NCBI GenBank assembly: GCA_017381365.1
Contig: JAFOCI010000021.1
Location: 1 to 46,028 of the forward strand
Length of the DNA stretch: 46,028 bases
Direction of reading: 5' to 3'
Origin: Treponema sp.
GTDB taxonomy: Bacteria > Spirochaetota > Spirochaetia > Treponematales > Treponemataceae
Numbering within the stretch: position 1 is the stretch's first letter; each line of letters opens with the position of its first letter. The translations under genes and the position numbers were made by a program. This document shows positions 8,311-18,299 of this stretch, piece by piece. Below the pieces are notes generated by a model. The model saw only the letters and a list, made by a program, of their open reading frames with translations. It was not told where the DNA came from and ran no database searches.

Positions 8311-9165
8311 ATGATGAAAAAAAATTATCTTTTTTTATTTATTCTTTTGTGCAGCACAACCTTTTTCTATGCTTTTGATAAACCAGAAATGTATGCAGAA
8401 GGTTCTATTTCTGTACCAGTAAGGATAAACCTTGAACCAGATTCTTTTAACCAGGATTATATCTACTACGAAATGGCACAAAAAAAAAGCAATGCAATTT
8501 CTAACATCTTACAGCAAAAACAGTCATCATATTTTGATCCTGGCTATAAATGTGACCAGCAGATTATGGGAAGTCTTGGAGTCGACCTTTCATTTACTGC
8601 AATGTTTTCAAAACTTTTTGGAGGTTTTTTAAGCACAGGATTCTTTTTTCCTTTAGCAGAACAAACAAAATACAGTTATAACTCCGAAAATCAGCTGGTT
8701 TCGTCCACTATGGAAAAGGTTGAAGCTAAGAGTACTATAAAGTGTACAAACACTGATGCCTGGTGGGGATTCAAACTTCTTCTCGCTCCATCAATCCGAC
8801 CTGTAAAAACGGAACGTGTTGACTTGATAATTTCTCCTGGCTTTGCAATTACAAGCACCTACAGAGATTATACAATCACAAAAGGCAACAGTTTTTCCCG
8901 AGAATCTTCAACTTTTAAAGAAACTACGGTTCTTACTGGAATAGGAATCAACACAGCATTTAATGTTAAATTTAATAACGGAATGTTTATTAAAGCAGGT
9001 CTTGAATCTACAATCTATGTTCATCATTGGACAACAAGAGAAAGTTCAGAATCTTACATCTCACTTGCAACCTTTAGACCATCATATTCAGAAACAACAA
9101 ATGATGATTCAAGTTGTGCGCTTGTAAATCTTGTTCCTTCAATTGGATTTGGATATAGCTTCTAA
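8311..9165 (+). CDS. Predicted outer-membrane beta-barrel protein
   Basis: 284 residues beginning with a signal peptide (MMKKNYLFLFILLCSTTFFYA). The mature part alternates polar and hydrophobic residues, is rich in Ser, Thr, Tyr and Phe, and ends VPSIGFGYSF, a typical C-terminal aromatic barrel strand. I do not recognise a family. GGAG lies 8 nt before the first of two tandem ATG codons, and either could be used. It is the only plus-strand gene apart from the amidohydrolase in this part and is divergent from cimA, with a 144-bp intergenic region. Confidence 0.65.
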   Translation: MMKKNYLFLFILLCSTTFFYAFDKPEMYAEGSISVPVRINLEPDSFNQDYIYYEMAQKKSNAISNILQQKQSSYFDPGYKCDQQIMGSLGVDLSFTAMFSKLFGGFLSTGFFFPLAEQTKYSYNSENQLVSSTMEKVEAKSTIKCTNTDAWWGFKLLLAPSIRPVKTERVDLIISPGFAITSTYRDYTITKGNSFSRESSTFKETTVLTGIGINTAFNVKFNNGMFIKAGLESTIYVHHWTTRESSESYISLATFRPSYSETTNDDSSCALVNLVPSIGFGYSF

Positions 9166-9178
9166 TTTTTTTTATTTT

Positions 9179-9228
9179 TTTGTCTCCATTATTCTTTTTT
9201 TGTGTTAAAATATAAGAGTGGAGACAAA
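9179..9228 (+). promoter_or_regulatory. 10-bp perfect inverted repeat masking the amidohydrolase ribosome site
   Basis: TTTGTCTCCA (9179-9188) and TGGAGACAAA (9219-9228) are exact reverse complements 30 nt apart. The right arm contains the GGAG Shine-Dalgarno of the gene starting at 9230. A transcript covering both arms could hide the ribosome site; alternatively the arms are protein-binding half sites flanking the AT-rich promoter-like loop. Confidence 0.55.
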
Positions 9229-9229
9229 G

Positions 9230-10036
9230 ATGATTATTGATACTCACGTTCATTTCGGTTCTAGTCTTAACTTTAATCTAAAAAAGAAAACAGTTTTACT
9301 GGCTATGGAAAAATATAATGTTTCAAAAGCCATAGTTTCAAACTGCCAGTCTGCTGAATACGATCATAATCAGGTTATTATTCCAGACAAAAAACAGGTT
9401 CCTATGATTTCCAGTGCAAAAGCAGCAATTGATTTTGCAAAAGACAATCCTGAAAAAATTTATGCCGCAATCTGGGTAAAACCTCATCAGGAGCTTCCAT
9501 CTGCAGAACTTGAATATCTTATAAAAGTGAACCTGGACTATGTAAAGGCCATAAAATTTCATCCTTATCACTCTGCAATTTCATTTGAAGATCCACGAAT
9601 TGAAAATTATATACAGCTTGCCCAGACTTATGATTTACCTGTCATAACGCATACGGCTAGTGATATTTGTTCTAAATGCGAGCATGTCTACAATATGGCA
9701 AAACGTTTTCCAAAAGTACGTTTTGTAATGGCTCATCTTGGGCTTGGTACTGATAATGAAGAAGCTATCGAAATGTGTGCAGAACTTCCAAATCTGTATG
9801 GAGATACAGCCTGGGTTCCTGCAGAGAAAGCAATAAAATTTATTGATAAATGCGGCAACCACAAGCTTATGTTTGGCTCTGATATGCCAATAGATGGTCT
9901 GGATACTTACTCAGAAAACGGCTGTGGACAGCCTTCTATGTACCGTGAATATTTTAACGGACTGGAAACAAAACTGTCTTCAGAAGATTATGAAAAACTG
10001 ATGTGGAAGAACGCCACAAGCTTTTTCAAACTGTAA
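9230..10036 (+). CDS. Amidohydrolase-family metal-dependent hydrolase
   Basis: About 268 residues with a TIM-barrel amidohydrolase (amidohydro_2/TatD-like) signature: the metal-binding HxH in IDTHVHFG near the N-terminus, KAIKFHPYH, the His of PVITHTASD, and the late metal Asp in LMFGSDMPIDG. The substrate cannot be read from sequence. A GTG 12 nt upstream is open in frame, but I chose ATG 9230 because GTGGAG then forms its ribosome-binding site with a 7-nt gap. The site lies in the right arm of a 10-bp inverted repeat. It converges on pflA, with only 16 bp between the two stop codons and no clear terminator. Confidence 0.82.
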   Translation: MIIDTHVHFGSSLNFNLKKKTVLLAMEKYNVSKAIVSNCQSAEYDHNQVIIPDKKQVPMISSAKAAIDFAKDNPEKIYAAIWVKPHQELPSAELEYLIKVNLDYVKAIKFHPYHSAISFEDPRIENYIQLAQTYDLPVITHTASDICSKCEHVYNMAKRFPKVRFVMAHLGLGTDNEEAIEMCAELPNLYGDTAWVPAEKAIKFIDKCGNHKLMFGSDMPIDGLDTYSENGCGQPSMYREYFNGLETKLSSEDYEKLMWKNATSFFKL

Positions 10037-10052
10037 AGTTCTTCCATCTGAT

Positions 10053-10802
10053 TTATTTTTGCCATCCGTCGTATTTTTCGCACTCAAGAATTTCTTTCGC
10101 ATTGGAAACTCGTTCCAAAGTCGGGCTTTCAGTATCTTTCAGAACGTAGTCCATTCCCAGTTCCTTATACTTCATTGCTCCTAATCCGTGGTATGGCAGA
10201 ATTTCAACGCGCTGGACGTTATGTAGAGTACGGATAAAATCACGTGTTCTTGTAAGATATTCATCATTATCAGTAATTCCTGGTGTAAGAACATGACGAA
10301 TCCAGATTGGTTTGTTGATTTCATCAAGATAACGGAACATATCAACAATATTTTTGCCGCTTTTACCAGTCAGCTTGATGTGTTCATCTTCATCAATATG
10401 CTTAATATCCATAAGAAGTAAATCTGTCACTTCCATAAGCTTTTTGAATTTTTCGAACCATTCACCTTCCCGCGTAAAAGGCGCTCCACTTGTATCAATA
10501 CAGGTGTTTATTCCCTTTTCCTTAGCCAGAGTCAAAAGTTCAACAAGAAAATCAATCTGAAACAACGGTTCCCCACCGCTTACTGTAATTCCTCCTTTTT
10601 TGCCCCAATAACTTTTGCAGGAAAGAGCTTCCTTAAGAACTTCTTCAGGAGAATATTTTTTTCCTCTGGTCATATCCCATGTATCAGGATTATGACAGAA
10701 TTTACATCGCAAAGGACAACCGCTTAAAAATACAATAAACCGGCTTCCAGGCCCATCTGCACAACCAAAACTTTCAAACTGATGAATATATCCCTGTGTC
10801 AT
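10053..10802 (-). CDS. pflA: Pyruvate formate-lyase activating enzyme (radical SAM)
   Basis: 249 residues, the usual PflA length. It uses a [4Fe-4S] cluster and S-adenosylmethionine to install the glycyl radical on PflB. The CxxxCxxC cluster motif is GCPLRCKFCH (Cys29, Cys33, Cys36), followed by the SAM-binding ISGGEPL-type segment ITVSGGEPLFQ and the DxK motif LLMDIKHID. The start at 10802 has a weak GGGAAA site. It follows the META lipoprotein gene by 9 bp, so the two are probably co-transcribed. pflB is on the same strand but separated by a chemoreceptor gene and mobile element copy 2. Confidence 0.94.
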   Translation of the reverse strand: MTQGYIHQFESFGCADGPGSRFIVFLSGCPLRCKFCHNPDTWDMTRGKKYSPEEVLKEALSCKSYWGKKGGITVSGGEPLFQIDFLVELLTLAKEKGINTCIDTSGAPFTREGEWFEKFKKLMEVTDLLLMDIKHIDEDEHIKLTGKSGKNIVDMFRYLDEINKPIWIRHVLTPGITDNDEYLTRTRDFIRTLHNVQRVEILPYHGLGAMKYKELGMDYVLKDTESPTLERVSNAKEILECEKYDGWQK

Positions 10803-10811
10803 AGCATTTCC

Positions 10812-11237
10812 CTAATTTCTTATAAATGTGATTTTAGAAGAACCTTCTCTATTTTTCATAGTCATCAAAACGGTTCCGTTTTCTTCACTAAATTCAATTT
10901 CTGTAGAACCAGCAAAAGCTTCCATAAAATTATCTTCAAATTCCATGGCTTTTGGTTCGCCTGCCATTTTTGTACTGGCAAGATTATCGCTCACCGCAAA
11001 GGAATTTCCTTTAATTTTTGCAGTGCCAAAATAATTGTTTACGCCAGAATTTCCGTTTATCGCAAAACGACTCAAGCCACTTCGTTCTACATTTAAAGTA
11101 GCAGAACAGATTTCCTGAGCCACACCATCAATTTCAAAATAAAGAATTTTCCATTCGCCTTCTACAGCTGAAACTGATTTTTTGCACCCAGTCATTAGCG
11201 CTGCAACTATTCCAAACATCAAAAGCAATTTTTTCAT
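10812..11237 (-). CDS. META-domain lipoprotein (HslJ-like)
   Basis: 141 residues. A short signal sequence ends in a lipobox (AALMTGCKK, lipidated Cys at about 18), predicting a membrane-anchored lipoprotein. The rest matches the META domain pattern (INGNSGVNNYFG, then ASTKMAGEP..MEFEDNFMEAF), although the usual cysteines of that motif are replaced by Ser and Gly. META proteins such as HslJ are linked to stress or antibiotic tolerance, but the biochemical role is unclear. AAGGAAAG precedes the start. It leads directly into pflA. Mobile element copy 2 lies only 31 bp upstream of its start, so the native promoter has been displaced or lies in that gap. Confidence 0.8.
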   Translation of the reverse strand: MKKLLLMFGIVAALMTGCKKSVSAVEGEWKILYFEIDGVAQEICSATLNVERSGLSRFAINGNSGVNNYFGTAKIKGNSFAVSDNLASTKMAGEPKAMEFEDNFMEAFAGSTEIEFSEENGTVLMTMKNREGSSKITFIRN

Positions 11238-11273
11238 CTTACACTTTCCTTAGATAAATAAATTTTATACTTA

Positions 11274-11536
11274 GCCCGAAATTCGAGTTTTTTGAAAATT
11301 AAACATAAAATTGATTTTACAAAAAAATTGTTTAATTACGAAAATACGGAAAGGAGGAAAGAGGCTGTCAAAAACATGCGCAAGTCGGAAACGGTAGTTT
11401 CCTTGCCGACTTGCGCATGTAGCAACACTAGCTAGCGGTTTTGACAGTCGCTTTCTAACTGGCAGTATTTTCATAATGCAAATGCGATTATAAAAATCAA
11501 TTTTATGCATTGCCAATTAAAATTCGAAATTCGAAC
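11274..11536 (-). mobile_element. MITE-like palindromic element, copy 2 (complete, inverted)
   Basis: 263 bp in the opposite orientation to the other copies, flanked by perfect duplications TACTTA (11268-11273 and 11537-11542). Termini are GCCCGAAATTCGAG and TTCGAAATTCGAAC on the plus strand. It occupies most of the 377-bp gap between the META lipoprotein and the chemoreceptor; nothing else is seen there apart from short AT-rich flanks. No transposase is encoded. Confidence 0.93.
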
Positions 11537-11614
11537 TACTTAGAATATAACATATTCGTGAGGATATTTACATGAAAATAATAAAAAATATCAGTTCAAT
11601 TAGAAAAATTCAGA

Positions 11615-13819
11615 TTAAACCTTAAACGTACTTACTACCGAACCAAGCTGTTCGATGCTTGTGAGATTTTGATGAGTAAGAGCATTTACGCTATTTATGG
11701 ATTTATTAATTGATTCCATACCAATAGACATTTCTTCCATACTGCCAGCAATTTCTTCTGTAAGACGCATAAGTCCATCCATTTCTGTAGACACAGTTTT
11801 TGTTTCATGCTGCATTTTTGAACCGCTTGTATTAACATTTACAGAAACATCCTTGATTTCCTTTATTGCTTCAAGAACCTGATTTCCGCCTTCAGACTGT
11901 TCCTGCATTGCACTAAGAATTGTCATTTCCTGCTGAGCGACCTTTTGTGTGGAAATATAAATTTCATTAAAAATTCCCTGCAGATTCGCTACTGATTCAG
12001 AAACTTCATCAATAGAAGAAATAACCTCTGTAAGATTATCCGTAATATTCTTTCCCTGAGTATTTGAATCTTCCGCAAGTTTTCTGATTTCGTCAGCAAC
12101 AACACTGAATCCCTTTCCAGAATCTCCAGCATGAGCCGCCTCAATGGCAGCATTCATAGCAAGAAGGTTTGTCTGATTTGCAATATTCTGAATTACATTA
12201 CTTGCTTCAAGAAGAACGCTTGCCTGTTCCTTAATTTTAAGAGTGGCCTGAACAGTTCCATCAACGCTGGTTTTTCCAGATTCAAAAGAACCTTCAAGGC
12301 TTTTTATGGCTTCACCGTTTTTATTAAGAATATCAGTTACGGAGCGAATGTTTGCAACCATCTGCTCAATAGCAGAAGAAGACTGGGCAACACTAGAACT
12401 CTGCTTGTTTATATTGAAAATAAGCTCATCCATAACAGTGTTTATAACGCCAACACTGGAAGTTGCATCCTTAACGCTGTTTCCCTGTATTTTAATCTGA
12501 CGGTTTACACTTTCAATATTTGATGTAATTTCGTTTGCAGAAGCCGCCGTATCACTCATATTATTACCAAGAGTGTTACTCTGCTGCTGCAGATGCACAG
12601 ACGAATCCTGAACAGTTTTAATGGAATTCTGAATCTTTTCCATTGTTTCATTGAAATAGGTATACATCTGTCCCATTTCATTATTGTTCTTTACTTCCAT
12701 GCGAACCGTAAGGTCACCGTCACCCTGGGCAATATTTTTCATTGCATTCACACCTTTTTTCATCTGGCTTGTAATCGTCTTGATGATAAGATAGCAGAAA
12801 TTATTTACAATTATGAGCAGAACTACAAAAGCGACTATAATAAATAATGTAAGATTTTTTGAATCTTCCATAACTTCAGCTACTGGAACATTTACACCAA
12901 GGAACCAGATTTCTTTTGCATTTCCAATCTTCAAAGGTTCAAAATATTTTATGAGTTGAACACCATTTTTATCCGTTGACTCAAAAGAAAAATCTTCCAG
13001 AGATTTCATAGAATTCTTAAAGATTTTTGAAGTTTCGCCAGAACTGAATTCGTCATCAATCTGACCTTCTTCCGAAAGATCTGCGGCTACAGCCTTAAGA
13101 CCTGAGGCACTGATGAGCGAAAGATATCCCGTATCATAAAGTCTGGCACTTTTTAGCAGTTCAGAAAGGGTTTCAAGGGACATATCAATTCCAACTACAC
13201 CAACTGCGCGGCCGTTCTTATTCTTGATAGGAAAAGCAACGCCACAAACCCAGATTGTTTCCCCACCAATTTCGTACTGATTTGGTTCAATCAGAATTCC
13301 AACATCACTTCTAAGAGGATCTTCATACCAGGAACCGCCAACATAATCCGTAAGGGCACAGCATTCAATTGTAAAACCGACCTTTGTCCAATAAGGAATA
13401 AATCGTCCCGTTTCATCATGATTTTCTTCATTTACATAATCTGAATCCAGCCCATCCAAAGCATCTGGTTCCCAAACACACCATGCATCAACCAGATTAT
13501 CACTGCGCTCAAGCGTAGAACGCAAAAGATTGTTCATATAATCTCTGCGATTTTCTGCAGGAATATCTTCATACAGCTGCATTGCGCTTTGCAAAGTTTC
13601 GCATGTTGAAAATTCAAGAGAAAGAATTTTACTTGTGCTTTCCGCATATTTTTCTGCTGTCATAGCCAGATAGTCTCTGGATGCAGCCCTATATTTTTCT
13701 GTTACTTTTTGAGAAATGATAAATCCGCTTGTGAAAAGCAAAATAAAAACGACAAATCCAATAAAAAATGTAAGCTGACGATTAATACTACGTGTAATAA
13801 AACCTGGAATGATTTTCAT
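11615..13819 (-). CDS. Methyl-accepting chemotaxis protein with a Cache sensor
   Basis: About 734 residues. A first membrane helix ([19 protein letters not shown], residues about 15-35) is followed by a periplasmic dCache_1-like ligand-binding region containing WYEDPLRSD and [11 protein letters not shown] second membrane helix comes next (about 320-345), then a HAMP domain ([20 protein letters not shown]) and a long coiled-coil signalling domain. The conserved hairpin tip is present ([18 protein letters not shown], then [14 protein letters not shown]), where CheA and CheW bind. The ligand is unknown. The start at 13819 (MKIIPGF) has GGAGGT 4 nt upstream; 13 further open codons upstream are unsupported. 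Confidence 0.94.
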   Translation of the reverse strand: MKIIPGFITRSINRQLTFFIGFVVFILLFTSGFIISQKVTEKYRAASRDYLAMTAEKYAESTSKILSLEFSTCETLQSAMQLYEDIPAENRRDYMNNLLRSTLERSDNLVDAWCVWEPDALDGLDSDYVNEENHDETGRFIPYWTKVGFTIECCALTDYVGGSWYEDPLRSDVGILIEPNQYEIGGETIWVCGVAFPIKNKNGRAVGVVGIDMSLETLSELLKSARLYDTGYLSLISASGLKAVAADLSEEGQIDDEFSSGETSKIFKNSMKSLEDFSFESTDKNGVQLIKYFEPLKIGNAKEIWFLGVNVPVAEVMEDSKNLTLFIIVAFVVLLIIVNNFCYLIIKTITSQMKKGVNAMKNIAQGDGDLTVRMEVKNNNEMGQMYTYFNETMEKIQNSIKTVQDSSVHLQQQSNTLGNNMSDTAASANEITSNIESVNRQIKIQGNSVKDATSSVGVINTVMDELIFNINKQSSSVAQSSSAIEQMVANIRSVTDILNKNGEAIKSLEGSFESGKTSVDGTVQATLKIKEQASVLLEASNVIQNIANQTNLLAMNAAIEAAHAGDSGKGFSVVADEIRKLAEDSNTQGKNITDNLTEVISSIDEVSESVANLQGIFNEIYISTQKVAQQEMTILSAMQEQSEGGNQVLEAIKEIKDVSVNVNTSGSKMQHETKTVSTEMDGLMRLTEEIAGSMEEMSIGMESINKSINSVNALTHQNLTSIEQLGSVVSTFKV

Positions 13820-13893
13820 TAAACCTCCATAATTTGCAATAAAACTATGGTAACACAAAGAATCATGATGTCAATTGATTCTTTTAAAAGAAA

Positions 13894-13928
13894 ACCCCCG
13901 CCTTTCAGATTCTTGAAAAAGCGGGGGT
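13894..13928 (-). terminator. Rho-independent terminator of pflB
   Basis: Stem ACCCCCGC (13894-13901) with GCGGGGGT (13921-13928). On the minus strand it is followed by TTTTC and further T-rich sequence. It lies 23 bp past the pflB stop. Confidence 0.9.
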
Positions 13929-13951
13929 CTATTCAGCAACTTCTAATTAAA

Positions 13952-16309
13952 TTAGAGTGATGCGTGGCAAGTACGAGCGATAACGTCGTCCTGCTGTTCC
14001 TTTGTAAGGTTGATGAAGCGTACAGCATAACCAGATACGCGAACTGTGAAGTTAGCATATTCAGGTTTTTCTGGATGAGCCTGACAATCCTTAAGTTTTT
14101 CAACACCGAATACGTTTACGTTCAAGTGGTGAGCACCTGTGTGTCCTGATTCAGCAGAAATATCAAAGTAACCATCAAGGATGTTTACAAGATTGTCAAC
14201 CTGTTCGTTCTTGTCATGGCCAAGAGCACTTGGGTTGATTGTCTGTGTATTAGAAATACCATCCAAAGCGTAGTGGTATGGAAGCTTAGCAACAGAGTTC
14301 AAAGACTTGATAAGACCCTTTGTTTCTGCACCGTAAGATGGGTTAGCACCTGGTGAGAATGGAGCACCAGCTGGGCGTCCGTTAGGAAGAGCACCAGTTG
14401 CCTTACCGTATACAACGTTAGAAGTAATAGTAAGGATTGATGTTGAAGGTTCAGAGTTGCGGTATGTAGGGTGCTTCTTGATCATGTTTACGAATGTCTT
14501 AAGGAGCCATACAGCGATATCGTCTGCGCGGTCATCATCCTGTCCATAGCGTGGGAAGTCACCTTCTACAGTAAAGTCTTTTACCAGAGTTACTGTATCG
14601 ATTACGTTTCCAGCCTTATCTTTAACTTCTACCTTTTCGCGGTTTACGTGAACTTTTGCATATTTCATTGCAGAAAGTGAGTCAACTACGTGAGAGAAAC
14701 CAGCGATACCAGTAGCGAATGTTCGCTGAACATCTGTATCTTCAAGAGCAAGTTCTGCTGCTTCGTAGTAGTATTTGTCGTGCATGTAGTGGATTGCGTT
14801 CAAAACGTTTACATAAACGTCAGCAAGCCATTCAAGCATAGCAAGGTATTTCTTTTCAACTTCTTTGTAGTTAGAAGCATCGATTACATCAGCTGTGATT
14901 GGAGCGAATTCTGGACCAATCTGCATACCCTTCTTAAGACATTCATCCTTACCACCGTTGAAAGCGTAAAGCAAAGCCTTAGCCAGGTTAGCACGAGCTC
15001 CGAAGAACTGCATTTCTTTACCAGTCTTTGTTGCAGATACACAACAACAGATTGAGTAGTCATCACCCCAGATTGGACGCATTACATCGTCGTTTTCGTA
15101 CTGGATTGAAGATGTATCGATAGAAATCTTTGCACAGTATTTGCGGAAGTTTTCTGGAAGTCTCTTTGAGTAGAGAACTGTCATGTTTGGTTCTGGAGAA
15201 GGACCCATGTTTTCCAATGTGTGGAGGAAACGGAAGTCGTTCTTTGTTACCTGTGAACGGCCATCCTGTCCAAGACCACCAACTTCAAGAGTAGCCCAGA
15301 TTGGGTCACCAGAGAAGAGCTGGTTGTAAGATTCGATACGAGCAAAGCGAACCATACGGAACTTCATTACCATGTGGTCTACAAGTTCCTGTGCTTCTTC
15401 TTCTGTAAGAATACCAGCCTTAATGTCACGTTCGATGTAGATGTCAAGGAATGTTGATACACGACCAACAGACATAGCAGCACCGTTCTGTGTCTTAACA
15501 GCAGCAAGGTAACCGAAGTAGAGCCACTGGAATGCTTCACGAGCGTTCTTAGCAGGCTTAGAAATATCAAATCCGTAGAGAGCAGCCATTTCTTTCATGC
15601 CCTTAAGAGCATTAATCTGGTCTGTTACTTCTTCGCGGAGGCGGCAAACATCTTCAGACATTGTTCCGTCACCGATGTTAGCAAAGTCTTCCTGCTTGTA
15701 TTTGATAAGCTGGTCGATACCGTAAAGAGCTACACGGCGGTAGTCACCAACGATACGTCCACGACCGTATGTATCAGGCAAACCAGTCAAGATGTGAGCT
15801 GAGCGAACTGCTCTGTGTTCTTGAGTGTAGATATCAAATACACCCTGGTTGTGTGTTTTATGATACTGAGTAAAAATCTTCTTAAGTTCTGGATCTACAT
15901 CGTAACCGTACATTTCACAAGACTGTACAGCCATGTTGATTCCACCAAAAGGCATGAAAGCTCTCTTCAAAGGCTTATCAGTCTGAAGACCAACTACCTT
16001 TTCAAGGTCTTTTCCTTCTGGGCAGATATAACCAGCTGGGTGTGAAGTAAGACCTGTTACAATGCTTGTGTCCATATCAAGAACACCAGAACGCTGTTTT
16101 CCGTCTTTACCAACAGAAACTTTGTTATGTTCTTCCTTCTGCAACTTCTGAAGTTCATCGAACAATTTCTTTGTAGCTGCTGTTGGACCAGCCAGGAATT
16201 TTTCATCTCCATCATAAGGAGTGTAGTTGTTCTGGATGAAGTCACGTACGTTTATTTCTTCTTTCCACAAACGTCCGGCAAAACCGTTCCATTCGTCTTT
16301 CTGAATCAT
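13952..16309 (-). CDS. pflB: Formate C-acetyltransferase (pyruvate formate-lyase)
   Basis: 785 residues. A glycyl-radical enzyme converting pyruvate and CoA to acetyl-CoA and formate in anaerobic mixed-acid fermentation. The adjacent catalytic cysteines lie in [13 protein letters not shown], and the radical glycine in the C-terminal [13 protein letters not shown]. The N-terminal PFL domain contains [19 protein letters not shown]. Length is close to the E. coli enzyme. The start has AGAGGT about 9 nt upstream. Its own promoter and terminator make it monocistronic. Codon choice appears strongly biased, as expected for an abundant enzyme, giving many spurious antisense open frames. Confidence 0.98.
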   Translation of the reverse strand: MIQKDEWNGFAGRLWKEEINVRDFIQNNYTPYDGDEKFLAGPTAATKKLFDELQKLQKEEHNKVSVGKDGKQRSGVLDMDTSIVTGLTSHPAGYICPEGKDLEKVVGLQTDKPLKRAFMPFGGINMAVQSCEMYGYDVDPELKKIFTQYHKTHNQGVFDIYTQEHRAVRSAHILTGLPDTYGRGRIVGDYRRVALYGIDQLIKYKQEDFANIGDGTMSEDVCRLREEVTDQINALKGMKEMAALYGFDISKPAKNAREAFQWLYFGYLAAVKTQNGAAMSVGRVSTFLDIYIERDIKAGILTEEEAQELVDHMVMKFRMVRFARIESYNQLFSGDPIWATLEVGGLGQDGRSQVTKNDFRFLHTLENMGPSPEPNMTVLYSKRLPENFRKYCAKISIDTSSIQYENDDVMRPIWGDDYSICCCVSATKTGKEMQFFGARANLAKALLYAFNGGKDECLKKGMQIGPEFAPITADVIDASNYKEVEKKYLAMLEWLADVYVNVLNAIHYMHDKYYYEAAELALEDTDVQRTFATGIAGFSHVVDSLSAMKYAKVHVNREKVEVKDKAGNVIDTVTLVKDFTVEGDFPRYGQDDDRADDIAVWLLKTFVNMIKKHPTYRNSEPSTSILTITSNVVYGKATGALPNGRPAGAPFSPGANPSYGAETKGLIKSLNSVAKLPYHYALDGISNTQTINPSALGHDKNEQVDNLVNILDGYFDISAESGHTGAHHLNVNVFGVEKLKDCQAHPEKPEYANFTVRVSGYAVRFINLTKEQQDDVIARTCHASL

Positions 16310-16352
16310 ATCTTTTACCTCTTAAAAATTAATTTTTTCTTTAGCCATAATC

Positions 16353-16381
16353 ATAATACTCCAAACAAAACCAAAACTCAA
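16353..16381 (-). promoter_or_regulatory. Promoter of pflB
   Basis: Minus-strand TTGAGT (16376-16381), a 17-bp spacer and TATTAT (16353-16358). It gives a leader of about 37 nt containing the AGAGGT ribosome site. Confidence 0.6.
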
Positions 16382-16468
16382 TTAATTTTGATTAAATAAT
16401 TCCATATTTAGTGTATTTTTTAAAAAAAAATTACAAAAAACACTAGGCTATTTTTTTACAAAAAAAAA

Positions 16469-16492
16469 TCCGTTGAATATTTATTCAACGGA
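16469..16492 (-). terminator. Rho-independent terminator of the MATE gene
   Basis: Stem TCCGTTGAA/TTCAACGGA with a TATTTA loop. On the minus strand it is followed by eight T residues. It sits 42 bp past the MATE stop. Confidence 0.88.
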
Positions 16493-16533
16493 CTGAATTT
16501 TTACAAATAAATTTGAATATTTATGCGTTTGAT

Positions 16534-17919
16534 TTATTTATCAAATGGAATATTCTTGATCTTCTTTATGTAAATGCGATTCATGAAGAATAAAGACATT
16601 ACTACAGACATAACTTCTGCTATAAGGAAACACCACCATACGTTATCTACATCCCCTGTTTTTGAAAGGAAATATGCTGCAGGGAGAAAAACAACAATCT
16701 GTCTGGCAAAGGAAACAATCATACTGTAAACAGCACTTCCAAATGCCTGAAATACAGAACTCATTGTGATTGCAAGAGCGGCACCAAAAAAGCTTGGTGC
16801 TATAAGACGCAAAGCTACAATTCCCATGCGCCTCATCTCATCACTGGCACTGAAAAGGTCAAAAAGCTTTCCAGGAATCGTTTCAAAAAGAATGACACCA
16901 AATGTCATAATCATGAGGGCAATGCAAAGAGCACCGCGAATAGAATTTGTAATGCGGCGGTGATGCTGAGCCCCGTAATTGTATGCAATAATCGGGATGA
17001 TACCGCTGCACAGACCAAACACTGGCATAAAAATAAAACTGTTCAGTTTGAAATATACGCCGTAAACAGCAATTGCTGTATCACCGCCATTTGGTGTTGA
17101 TGAAAGAATCAGATTTATGAAGTAAGTAACCACAGACATGATAGAACTCATGAGAATTGCTGGTACGGCAACTTTATAAATCTGTGCAATAATTCTTCCG
17201 CATGGAACAATATTTTTAAGTTTAAATTGAATATCGTGATTCCTCTTGATGTTAAGTGTAATTGATACAAAAATTCCAAAAATCTGGCCGGCAACAGTTG
17301 CAAGCGCTGCTCCTTTTATTCCCATTTCCGGGAACGGCCCGATTCCAAAAATCAAAAGAGGATCAAATACAATATTGAAAACAGCGCCACAAATCTGGGA
17401 AATCATAGAAAGAACTGTTCGTCCTGTAGATTGCAAAAGACGGTCGCTCATACATCCCATGAATGAACCAATTCCCAGTATAAGTATTACATAAAGATAT
17501 TGCTGAGCATATTCAATAATCTGCTGATTTTCTGTCTGGGAATGAAGATATGCTTTTGCAATGGCTGAGCCTGTAACAGCGAATACAGCCCATGTTACAA
17601 AGGCAAGAAAAAGTCCGTTCATAGCGGCTTTATTAACATCTTCCTGATTTTTTTGACCAAGTCGCATTGAAAGAAGCGCGTTAACACCTACTGAAGTTCC
17701 GATTCCAAAAGAAATCATAAGATTCTGAATTGGAAATGCAAGAGAAACAGCTGTAAGAGCTTCTTCTCCGATTTTTCCAACAAATATAGAGTCAACTATA
17801 TTATACAAAGCCATTACCAGCATAGAAAACATAATTGGCAATGACATATTAAATATTAATTTAACTATTGGCATTGTGCCCATTTTATTTTCAACAGGCG
17901 CAGTACGAATTTCTGACAT
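16534..17919 (-). CDS. MATE-family multidrug/Na+ antiporter
   Basis: 461 residues with about twelve hydrophobic helices arranged as two MatE repeats (first starting MSLPIMFSMLVMALYNIVDS, second around residue 235 at AVPAILMSSIMSVVTYF). Signature segments include ALYNIVDSIFVG and GIGTSVGVNALLS. Members export cationic drugs or metabolites in exchange for Na+ or H+; the substrate is unknown. AGGAAAA precedes the start. Without mobile element copy 3 the gene would lie about 23 bp behind the CobW gene, so the two probably formed an operon now separated by 351 bp of inserted DNA. Confidence 0.93.
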   Translation of the reverse strand: MSEIRTAPVENKMGTMPIVKLIFNMSLPIMFSMLVMALYNIVDSIFVGKIGEEALTAVSLAFPIQNLMISFGIGTSVGVNALLSMRLGQKNQEDVNKAAMNGLFLAFVTWAVFAVTGSAIAKAYLHSQTENQQIIEYAQQYLYVILILGIGSFMGCMSDRLLQSTGRTVLSMISQICGAVFNIVFDPLLIFGIGPFPEMGIKGAALATVAGQIFGIFVSITLNIKRNHDIQFKLKNIVPCGRIIAQIYKVAVPAILMSSIMSVVTYFINLILSSTPNGGDTAIAVYGVYFKLNSFIFMPVFGLCSGIIPIIAYNYGAQHHRRITNSIRGALCIALMIMTFGVILFETIPGKLFDLFSASDEMRRMGIVALRLIAPSFFGAALAITMSSVFQAFGSAVYSMIVSFARQIVVFLPAAYFLSKTGDVDNVWWCFLIAEVMSVVMSLFFMNRIYIKKIKNIPFDK

Positions 17920-17945
17920 ATTTTTTTCCTGATAATTTTTACTTA

Positions 17946-18296
17946 GTTCGAATTTCGAATTTTAATTGGAATGCATAAAATTGATTTTTATAATCCCATT
18001 TGCATTATGAAAATACTGCCAGTCAGAAAGCGACTTTTAAAACTGCTAGCTAGCGTTGCTACATGCGCAAGTCGGCAAGGGGCTGTCCCAAAAGTAATGA
18101 GTGTAGCGCTCATTGACTGCTACACTAAATGTGGTGGTTTCGATAAACTCAACCACCGTAATGCAAACTTATTGGACAGCCTCGACTTGCGAATGTTTTT
18201 GCCAGCCTCTTTCTTCCTTCCCGTATTTTCATAATTAAACAATTTTTTTGTAAAATTAATTTTATGTTTAATTTTCAAAAAACTCGAATTTCGGGC
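17946..18296 (+). mobile_element. MITE-like palindromic element, copy 3 (carries a nested insertion)
   Basis: Copy of the 263-bp element enlarged to 351 bp, flanked by perfect duplications TACTTA (17940-17945 and 18297-18302). The right duplicate supplies the TAA stop codon of the CobW gene. The central hairpin is interrupted by a different palindromic element (18081-18182). This accounts for nearly all of the 380 bp between the MATE and CobW genes. Confidence 0.93.
18081..18182. mobile_element. Second, unrelated small palindromic element nested in copy 3
   Basis: About 102 bp absent from all other copies. It begins GGCTGTCC and ends GGACAGCC (8-bp perfect terminal inverted repeats; both ends continue with AAGT-like sequence). 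It contains two internal stems, TGTAGC/GCTACA and GGTGGTT/AACCACC. About 13 bp of the host hairpin (AAACTATCGTTTC) are missing at the junction. No coding capacity. Confidence 0.8.
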
Positions 18297-18299
18297 TAC

